From positions 1 through 11,277 of the forward strand of contig JAIRLK010000115.1 of the NCBI GenBank assembly GCA_031259515.1: a stretch of 11,277 nt of DNA, in the 5' to 3' direction. The translations under genes and the position numbers were made by a program. A model generated the notes under the pieces. That model saw only the letters and a list, made by a program, of their open reading frames with translations, made no database searches and was not told the DNA's origin. How positions within the stretch are numbered: position 1 is the stretch's first letter; each line of letters starts with the position of its first letter. Below are positions 1 through 6,435 of the stretch, piece after piece. The stretch is from Treponema sp. Lineage in GTDB: Bacteria; Spirochaetota; Spirochaetia; Treponematales; Breznakiellaceae.

Positions 1-7
1 ACCTCCT
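1..7 (-). promoter_or_regulatory. Shine-Dalgarno at window edge for a minus-strand gene outside
   Basis: Read on the minus strand, the window ends in AGGAGGT, a perfect match to the anti-Shine-Dalgarno of 16S rRNA. A start codon would fall just beyond position 1, so a gene on the minus strand probably begins immediately to the left. Nothing of the coding sequence is visible. AT-rich DNA upstream of it (10-60) could hold its promoter, but no pair of boxes stands out. A conflicting reading is that frame 1 of the plus strand is open from base 1 to a TAA at 145-147. Confidence 0.45.
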
Positions 8-30
8 GCAAATATAGTCTAAATTTATCA

Positions 31-103
31 TGTTTTAATCCAGTTTACAAGGCAAGACAAGATGAAAATTCATACATAGATCGGGAGGTCGTGTTTAATC
101 CAG
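31..103. repeat. Two direct copies of a 12-13 base motif (TGTTTTAATCCAG type)
   Basis: TGTTTTAATCCAG at 31-43 recurs as TGTTTAATCCAG at 92-103, differing by one T in the run. The starts are 61 bases apart. Both lie upstream of the presumed minus-strand gene at the left edge, so they could be operator sites or recombinase arm sites. They could also be chance in AT-rich DNA. They share one reading frame on the plus strand, where each encodes Phe-Asn-Pro. Confidence 0.4.
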
Positions 104-123
104 CCTTCCTGACTGATGATGAG

Positions 124-141
124 CGCCGCCGAATGGCGGCG
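124..141 (+). terminator. Perfect 7-bp GC hairpin, possible weak terminator
   Basis: CGCCGCC and GGCGGCG pair perfectly around the loop GAAT. The downstream plus-strand run (AGTTAATCTTTTCT) is only partly T-rich, so it would be a weak intrinsic terminator. On the minus strand there is no T tract. It may end a plus-strand transcript entering from the left, or serve as a structural element near the presumed integration junction. Confidence 0.35.
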
Positions 142-176
142 AGTTAATCTTTTCTATCGGCAACTGGCGCATAGCG

Positions 177-195
177 ACTGATACAAAACTGATAC
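177..195. repeat. Tandem ACTGATAC repeat
   Basis: ACTGATAC occurs at 177-184 and again at 188-195, separated by AAA. A third ACTGAT lies at 112-117. Spacing of 11 bases puts the two sites on the same helix face. Short direct repeats like this near a tRNA-fragment junction could be recombinase or excisionase arm sites. That role is inference only. Confidence 0.4.
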
Positions 196-373
196 TTTTT
201 TAAAAAACACATTTAACTTGCCCTTTTTTCCCGGATGATGTAAGATTAACAGAGACAAAGGATGATAACAAAAGACAATCTAATTCTTTATATAGCAAAG
301 AGTTACGAAAATCTTTCTGGAATCATGCTACGTCAAGACAAACCGTGGATAGCCTGGATTAGGCCCCTGATTC

Positions 374-427
374 GTTTCAGGTACCAGTGCCTTCAAAAGC
401 ATGGAAGTTCGAGTCTTCTTCCGGGCA
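374..427 (+). pseudogene. 3' half of a tRNA-Leu(CAG) gene; probable attachment-site remnant
   Basis: The fragment reads as the 3' part of a class II tRNA. It has anticodon loop TTCAGGT (376-382, anticodon CAG at 378-380), 3' anticodon stem ACCAG (383-387), a long variable arm with TGC/GCA closing an A-rich loop (388-402), and T-arm GGAAG-TTCGAGT-CTTCT (403-419) with the exact GTTCGANTC B-box. The acceptor 3' strand is TCCGGGC (420-426), followed by discriminator A427. The variable arm places it with Leu rather than a class I tRNA. The 5' half is missing or decayed: bases 343-375 give only a patchy acceptor and D arm, and the 5' anticodon stem (TTCGT) has a mismatch. Duplicated tRNA 3' halves are the usual scar of tyrosine-recombinase integration. 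A reading frame at 262-498 runs through this element and is probably not a gene. Confidence 0.6.
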
Positions 428-496
428 ACAGGAATCAGCGATTTACAGTTTATCTAAAAATACGGTATAACCCTCACATGCGTGGTTGTTTTCCTT
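428..496. other. Intergenic stretch, no gene seen
   Basis: Between the tRNA-Leu fragment and the ugpC terminator there is AT-rich DNA with a weak imperfect hairpin near 468-487 (AACC...CAC-ATGC-GTG-GTT) followed by GTTTTCCTT. This could be the remains of a terminator downstream of a tRNA gene. I see no credible coding sequence here. Confidence 0.3.
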
Positions 497-530
497 AAAA
501 AAATCGGGCGGCTCTTTGGGAAACCGCCCG
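497..530 (-). terminator. Rho-independent terminator of ugpC
   Basis: Read on the minus strand, CGGGCGG and CCGCCCG (524-530 and 505-511) form a perfect 7-bp stem with a 12-base loop. It is followed by A and then seven T residues (497-503 on the plus strand). It starts about 33 bases after the ugpC stop codon. On the plus strand the stem is followed by GGGAAAGG, so it works in one direction only. Confidence 0.85.
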
Positions 531-563
531 GGGAAAGGCTAGAGAAATATCAGGCTAAAGTCC

Positions 564-1682
564 TTATTTCGCGGCAAGGTCAAGTTCCGCAAGGACGGAA
601 AGCTCTGTCTCTTTATCGAAGTACCGGGCTTTGTCCAAACGGGGGGTGAAGTTAACGGTATCGCCGACCTTAAACGTATGGTGGGGCTCGGTCCGGGCTA
701 CCAGGGGCTGGGATCCGGTGGTCAGCCAGAGGTGGATGTCCGCGCCCAAGGGTTCAACGACCGTGATCTTAGCGGGAATGTTGTTTTCCACCGCCGGTCT
801 TTCGGTGTAGAGGAGGTCTTCCGGACGGATACCGAAGAAAACTTCCTTGCCAAGGTATTTCTTGAGGTATTCGGCATGTTGAGCGGCGGGTTTAATCTCG
901 AAGGTCCCTTCCTCAAGCACAACGGCGCCGCCTTTCTCCGTTACCTTGACAGTGAGGAAATTCATGGGCGGGGAACCGATGAAGCCGGCCACGAATTTGT
1001 TGATGGGATGGTTATACAGGTACAACGGGGAGCCTATCTGTTGGACTTTACCGTCTTTCATGACCACGATCTTGCTGGCCATGGTCATGGCTTCCACCTG
1101 GTCGTGGGTAACGTAGATCATGGTGGCGTTGAGCCTAATGTGTAAGTCGGAAAGCTCGGCGCGCATCTGAACACGGAGCTTGGCATCCAAGTTAGAGAGG
1201 GGCTCATCAAAGAGGAATACTTTGGGATTACGGACTATGGCCCGGCCTACGGCGACGCGCTGGCGCTGACCGCCCGACAGGGCTTTGGGTTTGCGGTCCA
1301 GAAACTTCTCAATGTCCAAAATACGGGCGGCTTCGTGGACCCGCCGGTCGATTTCATCCTTGGGAACTTTCTTGATACGGAGGCCGAAAGCCATGTTTTC
1401 GTAGACCGTCATGTGGGGATACAGGGCGTAGTTCTGGAAAACCATGGCGATGTTCCGGTCTTTCGGGGGAACGTCATTCATCAATTCACCATCGATCCGG
1501 AGTTCGCCTTCCGTGATGTCTTCCAAACCGGCGACCATTCTGAGGGTAGTGGACTTACCGCACCCGGACGGGCCTACAAATACGACAAATTCTTTGTCCT
1601 CGACGACTATGTTGGCGTTATCCACGGCGCGGACATTGCCTTCATAGACTTTGCTAATGCCTTTTAATTCAACTTTAGCCAT
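564..1682 (-). CDS. ugpC: ABC transporter ATP-binding protein, MalK/UgpC/MsmX family
   Basis: This is the nucleotide-binding subunit that powers carbohydrate-type (CUT1) ABC importers at the inner face of the cytoplasmic membrane. All ATPase motifs are intact in 372 residues: Walker A GPSGCGKST (37-45), Q-loop VFQNYALYPH (Q83), signature LSGGQRQR (135-142), Walker B VFLFDEP (155-161), D-loop SNLD (163-166) and H-loop His193. The C-terminal third (about 235-372, with FGIRPED) is the TOBE/MalK regulatory domain. The ATG is preceded by GGGAGG five bases upstream. A clear promoter lies upstream and a strong terminator follows, so the gene is transcribed alone. No permease or binding-protein gene is adjacent, which suggests a shared ATPase serving several sugar importers, as MsmX and MsiK do. 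The symbol ugpC follows common annotation; the substrate is not shown by the sequence. Confidence 0.95.
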   Translation of the reverse strand: MAKVELKGISKVYEGNVRAVDNANIVVEDKEFVVFVGPSGCGKSTTLRMVAGLEDITEGELRIDGELMNDVPPKDRNIAMVFQNYALYPHMTVYENMAFGLRIKKVPKDEIDRRVHEAARILDIEKFLDRKPKALSGGQRQRVAVGRAIVRNPKVFLFDEPLSNLDAKLRVQMRAELSDLHIRLNATMIYVTHDQVEAMTMASKIVVMKDGKVQQIGSPLYLYNHPINKFVAGFIGSPPMNFLTVKVTEKGGAVVLEEGTFEIKPAAQHAEYLKKYLGKEVFFGIRPEDLLYTERPAVENNIPAKITVVEPLGADIHLWLTTGSQPLVARTEPHHTFKVGDTVNFTPRLDKARYFDKETELSVLAELDLAAK

Positions 1683-1715
1683 TTTATCCTCCCTAAAGGG
1701 TTAGTTTATGTACTG

Positions 1716-1744
1716 ATTTTAAGATACTCCCTGGGGTTTGTCAA
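1716..1744 (-). promoter_or_regulatory. Sigma-70 promoter of ugpC
   Basis: On the minus strand a perfect -35 box TTGACA (1739-1744) is separated by exactly 17 bases from -10 box TAAAAT (1716-1721, 5 of 6 to consensus). Transcription should start near 1709, giving a leader of roughly 26 bases that includes the GGGAGG ribosome site. Confidence 0.8.
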
Positions 1745-1801
1745 CTTCAATTCGCCGTCATATCGTCATAAAGGTAACTATGAAGTTTGTCAAGAAATAT
1801 C

Positions 1802-1830
1802 TGGACTTTAACGGGATAAAGATTTATAAT
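1802..1830 (+). promoter_or_regulatory. Sigma-70 promoter of the lipoprotein metalloprotease
   Basis: A perfect -10 box TATAAT (1825-1830) has a 4-of-6 -35 box TGGACT (1802-1807) at 17-base spacing. The expected start of transcription, about 7 bases after the -10 box, coincides with the ATG at 1838. The mRNA would therefore have essentially no leader. Confidence 0.6.
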
Positions 1831-1837
1831 AGATGAT

Positions 1838-3253
1838 ATGTTGATATTATGGAGCAGGCTAAAGTTGCTGGCCAAATCGGTCTTCTTTTTCTTGTTAATA
1901 GGGTCCCTGGTTTCCTGCGACGTGGCGCTTCTTGCAAAGTCTCAAACTACCGAGCAAAATCCCGGTGTATACGATCCGGACTATGAAGGCCGGGAAACCA
2001 AGACATTTTACGCCATGAATACGCAAACAGAGAAGACCTACTCCATTACGGCGGTTCATCTTGCGGAAAATGAATACTGTACCGTTTATGGGGAATTGAG
2101 CGCCGCTATATCCCTTGATACCGCCGAAAGTATTGCGGATGAGTTTAAGAAGAACATTCATCCGCTTATAACGAAGGCTTTTGGAGATTTCCGGGAATAT
2201 CTGGGGGACAAAGATTTTGGGCAGTACGACAAACTCACCCTGTTCCTCCTGGATATACGGGACGGGTATGATGCTACAACAAATCCTTCGTATGTCGCGG
2301 GGTATTTTTACCCCGGGGATATGTACCGCCGGAGCCAGAGAGCTTCTTCCAACGAAGCGGCCCTCCTCTACCTGGACGTTAATCCCGGCAAGATTGATAC
2401 GGATTTTTTTAGCGCCGTTGCCCATGAATTTCAGCATTTAATCAATTATTCTATCCGGATGAATCAGCAGGGCGGCGACGGGAATATAAATGTCAACCCT
2501 CAGAATACCTGGGTAGACGAAGGATTGGCGTCAGCGGCGGAATATCTCTACAGCGGGCGGCATATCGAAAAAAAGATTGATTATTTTAACTTTGACGCGG
2601 AGAGGCGCTTTTCCAGCGGGGATACTTTTTTTGTCTGGAAGGGCCTGTTTGAAGATTATTGCACGGTTTACCTGTTCTTCCAATGGCTCAGAATTCAGGC
2701 GGATGGGGATCCGGCGATCTATAAGGATATCATTAACTCGAAAGATTTGGACTACCGGGCGGTAACCGGCGCCGCGGCAAAATATATAGACGGCCAGTTT
2801 GAGGACTGGGAGACGTTACTGGAGTATTGGCTTCTGGCAAACTACGTCAACGCCTCGGAAGGGCATCTGGGATACAATAACGAGATTTCCACCGAAATTC
2901 GGGCTCTCCACGCTGACCGTCACTCCCTGGCCCCCGGTGAGGGGGTATTTAGTTACCTGGACGGTACGGGTTTTACCCCTAAATCCCAATCGGGATCCCA
3001 TATCCGGTATTTTGGGGTAACCCAGGCGGGAGAACTTATTGATTCGCCGGAAGGCGTTTTCCCCTCCGGACAGACAGGCCGAATCCTCACCTTTAACGCC
3101 AATAAACAAACCGGCGCTCCCAGCGAATACGGGTATCTGACCGGCAAGGTGGAGCCCTTCCAGCGGCGGGCAAGTGACGGCGCGGCGCGGGGAGTCCTGC
3201 CTGTCCAGGGTCCCTGGCCCATTGATATTCCTCCGGCTTTTTTTCTGGAATAG
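1838..3253 (+). CDS. Lipoprotein zinc metalloprotease, M30 (hyicolysin)-like
   Basis: This is a probable surface or periplasmic lipid-anchored peptidase of 471 residues. The N-terminus has a basic n-region (R7, K9, K13), a hydrophobic core (14-25) and lipobox LVSC, with Cys27 as the lipidated residue. The catalytic zinc site is HEFQH (196-200) with Glu197 as general base. The third ligand is probably Glu228 in WVDEGLA (225-231), giving the HEXXH-plus-downstream-E pattern of M30 and related gluzincins. Residues 28-130 and the C-terminal half have no motif I recognise. No Shine-Dalgarno precedes the ATG, and the promoter sits directly upstream. An in-frame TTG at 1865 with GGAG-type sequence before it is an alternative start and would still leave a lipoprotein signal. 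The peptidase assignment rests on the zinc motif; the substrate is unknown. The gene stands alone and diverges from ugpC. Confidence 0.8.
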   Translation: MLILWSRLKLLAKSVFFFLLIGSLVSCDVALLAKSQTTEQNPGVYDPDYEGRETKTFYAMNTQTEKTYSITAVHLAENEYCTVYGELSAAISLDTAESIADEFKKNIHPLITKAFGDFREYLGDKDFGQYDKLTLFLLDIRDGYDATTNPSYVAGYFYPGDMYRRSQRASSNEAALLYLDVNPGKIDTDFFSAVAHEFQHLINYSIRMNQQGGDGNINVNPQNTWVDEGLASAAEYLYSGRHIEKKIDYFNFDAERRFSSGDTFFVWKGLFEDYCTVYLFFQWLRIQADGDPAIYKDIINSKDLDYRAVTGAAAKYIDGQFEDWETLLEYWLLANYVNASEGHLGYNNEISTEIRALHADRHSLAPGEGVFSYLDGTGFTPKSQSGSHIRYFGVTQAGELIDSPEGVFPSGQTGRILTFNANKQTGAPSEYGYLTGKVEPFQRRASDGAARGVLPVQGPWPIDIPPAFFLE

Positions 3254-3310
3254 TTTAGGGGGGCGGCTACGGGATTGTTCCGCAAGCTCCTCATTAAGGC
3301 TGGTTTCTTT

Positions 3311-3338
3311 TTGTCCTATATTTCGGCTATGATACAAA
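3311..3338 (+). promoter_or_regulatory. Weak candidate promoter of smc
   Basis: TTGTCC (3311-3316, 4 of 6 to the -35 consensus) lies 16 bases before TACAAA (3333-3338, 4 of 6). An overlapping TATGAT at 3328-3333 is a better -10 box but has no -35 partner. Transcription in this 112-base gap is likely because the preceding gene is functionally unrelated, but the exact boxes are uncertain. Confidence 0.3.
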
Positions 3339-3365
3339 AAATTGAGTCTTTAAGCGGAGTATACG

Positions 3366-6300
3366 TTGTTCCTTAAAAATCTCGAAATTCTTGGCTTTAA
3401 GTCCTTTGCCGATCGTACCCGCGTGGAATTCGCCGATGGGATCACCGCCCTATTGGGACCCAACGGCTGCGGCAAGTCCAACGTGGTGGACGCCATCAAG
3501 TGGGTGTTGGGCGAGCAGGCATCCCGGTCCATGCGGGCCGAAAAAATGGAAGACGTCATCTTTAACGGGACCGAAAACCGTAAACCCCTGAATGTTGCGG
3601 AAGTTACCTTGACCCTGGCCAACGAATCCGGCCTCCTGCCTATGGACGTGCCGGAGGTACAAATTAAACGGCGGCTCTTCCGGTCCGGGGAGAGCGAATA
3701 CTTCATCAATTCCACCGCAGTCAAACTCAAAGACATCCGGGAACTTTTCTGGGACACGGGGGTGGGGAAGGCGGCTTACTCGGTGATGGAACAGGGGAAA
3801 ATCGATCAGATTCTGTCGTCCAAGCCCGATGAGCGGCGCTACCTTTTTGAGGAGGCCGCGGGGATCACCCGGTTCAAGGTTAAAAGCGCCGAGGCGGAGC
3901 GGAAGCTCCTTAAAACCGAGGAAAACATGCGCCAGGTGGAGGGCATACTCGGGGAGGTCAAGCGGTCCTACGACACGCTCAATGTTCAGGCGAATAAGAC
4001 CCTTCAATACCGAAGCCTGCAGGACGAGATTTTTCATTTTGAATTGGACATACAGCTCCTGCGCCTCAAGCAGTTCAAGTACGATTTAGACGAGCGGACC
4101 GAAGAACTCCGTAAGCGGACTGCGGAACGGGATGCCATTAAGTCGGAGATGGACGCCATCAATAAATCCCTGGAAGAGAATATGGATGTGGTCAATTCGA
4201 TGGAAGAGAAGCTCATCGAATACCAGAAGAACATTTACGGCCTTGCGGTAGAAAAAAACGCACGGGAGAAAGAAGCGAAGAGCCTGGTGGAACAGCGGGC
4301 CCAGACCAAGGCGGCAATACAGCAAAACGAAGGTCGGGAACGGGCGGTTTCCGTTAAAATAGGGGAGCTGACCGAGGATGCCGAGGAACAGGACGAGGTG
4401 GTCCGGGACCTTCAAAAGAAGGCCCGCGATATCGAAGACAATATCCGCTCATTTGAGGAAAACATACATCTGGCCGCTTCCCGTATTGACGAAAACAAGG
4501 CGGGCATCCGTAAGGCCGAGGAAGAGATACGGAATTTGGAGAGGGAACGGGCGGGGCATGAAAAAGACCTGGAGGCCATCACCGACGACATTGTGGCGGC
4601 CCTGGACGCGGGCCTGCGGGAAGCGGGATATTCCGCGTCCGAGCGTCGGAACGCCGAAGCCGCCATGAACAACACCCTGGGCCTGCTCCATACCCTGCTT
4701 TCAGGCCGGGAGGCCCTGCTCCGGGACCTGACCGCTGCGGCGGAGCGCTCTGTTTCCGGCGGGCCTATCCCTTCAGGCCAGGAACTGGAGCGCATAGCCC
4801 GGGGCCTTACCGGGGCTTTGGCGGAAGCCTCGGCCCATGTAGACAACGCCCGCTCTCTGTTTACCGCCTACTGCAAGAGCACTCCCAGCTTTCTGGACGA
4901 CTTTCTTGCCCCGGAGGGCATCATCACCAAGAAGCGGAACCTGGATGCCGGTATCCGGGCCGCCAAGGAAGGAGTTATCCGGCGGCAGGAACGTATCGCC
5001 GCCCTGCGGCATGATACGGAAGAACTCAACCGCAAGATCACCGAATACCGGGGAACCCTGGAAGAACTCCGGGTAACCCGGACCCGGCTCATCACCCAGG
5101 CTCAGGCCGCCGAAGAAAAGGCAAAGCTGATCAGGAGGGACCTCGCGGGGCAGGAGTCTCTCCTCAAGACCATACAGGACGAGCTTTTCCTGAGCCGCAA
5201 GCGCTTTGCGGAGATTGAGGAGCGTATCGCGGATACCGAATCGGAGCTTGCCGAAATAGAACGGAAAGGGATGCGGCTTACCGCAGAATTGGAAAAACTT
5301 GAAAAAGACATAGCCCGGCGGAACGGCGATGTTGCGGGGAAACAGGAAACTATCAAGAAGCGTATGGCCGATTTGGTCAAGGTGCAGGAAAAGCTGGAAA
5401 AGACCCACCTTGACATGGTGCAGTCTGAAACGGAAATCAAGAATATCCAGGACAACTTCAGGGAAAGCCATTCCCGTGACCTCCTGGAATTTGAAGAACG
5501 CATATTTACTATCACTGCCCCGGCGGCGGAACTGAGGGAGAAACTCGCCCAGGCCAAGATTAAACGCAAAGAACTGGGGTCGGTGAACCTTATGGCGCCT
5601 GAAGAATTTGCCGAAACCAAGGAGCGGTACGACTTCCTTTCCGGGCAGCTTGCGGACCTGACCAAGGCGCGGGACGATCTTGAAAACATCGCCAAAGAAA
5701 TCCGGGCGGAATCCAAGGAACTCTTCACGGCTACGTATAACAAAATAAAGAAGAATTTTCATAATTTGTTCCGCCGCCTTTTTGGAGGAGGGCAGGCAAA
5801 ACTCCAGCTTCAGGATCAATTCCACGTTTTGGAATCGGGCATAGAGATCTACGCCCAGCCGCCGGGGAAGAAGCTGGAAAACATCAACCTTCTTTCGGGG
5901 GGCGAAAAATCCATGACCGCCGTGGCCCTCCTCTTCGCCACCTACATGGTTAAACCCTCCCCTTTCTGCCTCCTGGACGAGATAGACGCGGCCCTGGACG
6001 AGCAGAACGTAAGCCGCTTTGTCCAGCTTCTGCGGGAATTCAACCGCATGAGCCAGTTCATTGTCATCACCCACAACAAGAAAACGGTTACCGGCGCGGG
6101 AACGCTCCTGGGCATAACGATGGAGGAATCGGGCGTGACCAAAGTTATCTCCGTGCGGCTGGAGAACGAATCCGGGCCGCCTGAACCTATTGGCGCGGAA
6201 GATTCCTACCAGGAGGAAGAGGTCGAATACGAGGAAGGCCAGGAACTCCCTCCGGGCATAAACGATCCCGCCCTGGTAAGCGAGGATGCGCTCAGACCCA

Positions 6301-6419
6301 TACGCAGCGGGATAAAGCCCGCCGTAACGGAGACCGGCGTCTCTGAAACTACCGTTTCTACGGCTGCCGCCCCCGAGGAGGCCGCAACGGAAGCGGCCGT
6401 CCCTGCCGCCGGTGTATGA
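3366..6419 (+). CDS. smc: Chromosome segregation protein SMC, short form
   Basis: SMC is the ATPase of the bacterial condensin that compacts and segregates the chromosome. The N-terminal head has GPNGCGKS (31-38) and the diagnostic MEDVIFNGTENRK stretch (61-73). The C-terminal head has FHNLFRRLFGGG (798-809), signature LSGGEK (843-848), Walker B FCLLDEID (867-874), D-loop ALDEQN (876-881) and His903. Between the heads are two long charged coiled coils (about 172-406 and 525-790) around a middle segment (407-524) that does not look like the usual glycine-rich SMC hinge. Length is 1017 residues against about 1150-1190 in most bacteria, and 82 of these are an acidic, then Ala-rich tail (936-1017). 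The start is TTG, with GGAG six bases upstream and the family's N-terminal FLKNLEILGFKSF directly after it. ScpA and ScpB are not in the window. Confidence 0.95.
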   Translation: MFLKNLEILGFKSFADRTRVEFADGITALLGPNGCGKSNVVDAIKWVLGEQASRSMRAEKMEDVIFNGTENRKPLNVAEVTLTLANESGLLPMDVPEVQIKRRLFRSGESEYFINSTAVKLKDIRELFWDTGVGKAAYSVMEQGKIDQILSSKPDERRYLFEEAAGITRFKVKSAEAERKLLKTEENMRQVEGILGEVKRSYDTLNVQANKTLQYRSLQDEIFHFELDIQLLRLKQFKYDLDERTEELRKRTAERDAIKSEMDAINKSLEENMDVVNSMEEKLIEYQKNIYGLAVEKNAREKEAKSLVEQRAQTKAAIQQNEGRERAVSVKIGELTEDAEEQDEVVRDLQKKARDIEDNIRSFEENIHLAASRIDENKAGIRKAEEEIRNLERERAGHEKDLEAITDDIVAALDAGLREAGYSASERRNAEAAMNNTLGLLHTLLSGREALLRDLTAAAERSVSGGPIPSGQELERIARGLTGALAEASAHVDNARSLFTAYCKSTPSFLDDFLAPEGIITKKRNLDAGIRAAKEGVIRRQERIAALRHDTEELNRKITEYRGTLEELRVTRTRLITQAQAAEEKAKLIRRDLAGQESLLKTIQDELFLSRKRFAEIEERIADTESELAEIERKGMRLTAELEKLEKDIARRNGDVAGKQETIKKRMADLVKVQEKLEKTHLDMVQSETEIKNIQDNFRESHSRDLLEFEERIFTITAPAAELREKLAQAKIKRKELGSVNLMAPEEFAETKERYDFLSGQLADLTKARDDLENIAKEIRAESKELFTATYNKIKKNFHNLFRRLFGGGQAKLQLQDQFHVLESGIEIYAQPPGKKLENINLLSGGEKSMTAVALLFATYMVKPSPFCLLDEIDAALDEQNVSRFVQLLREFNRMSQFIVITHNKKTVTGAGTLLGITMEESGVTKVISVRLENESGPPEPIGAEDSYQEEEVEYEEGQELPPGINDPALVSEDALRPIRSGIKPAVTETGVSETTVSTAAAPEEAATEAAVPAAGV

Positions 6420-6435
6420 CAATGGGCAGCCATTC

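Noticed and set aside
352..427. A complete 76-base tRNA starting at GCCTGGA, which pairs with TCCGGGC in a 7-bp acceptor stem.
   Set aside because: With that start the D arm and anticodon arm do not form; only an 8-base loop resembling a TCA anticodon is left. Reading the 3' part as tRNA-Leu(CAG) explains the loop, variable arm and T-arm better, so the 5' match is probably chance.
262..498. A 78-codon plus-strand reading frame beginning ATGATAACAAAAGAC, with weak promoter-like boxes upstream (TTGCCC, TAAGAT).
   Set aside because: It runs straight through the tRNA-Leu 3' half and ends at the T-tract side of the ugpC terminator. The product resembles no family, and its AAAGG is too close to the ATG to serve as a ribosome site.
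678..1667. Two plus-strand frames (155 and 110 codons) opposite ugpC.
   Set aside because: Both are antisense shadows of a gene with all ABC ATPase motifs intact; the translations show no domain.
3254..3310. A possible terminator after the metalloprotease gene (GCGG...CCGC; AGC...GCT followed by TTTCTTTTT).
   Set aside because: The stems are only 3-4 bp with long loops, too weak to call.
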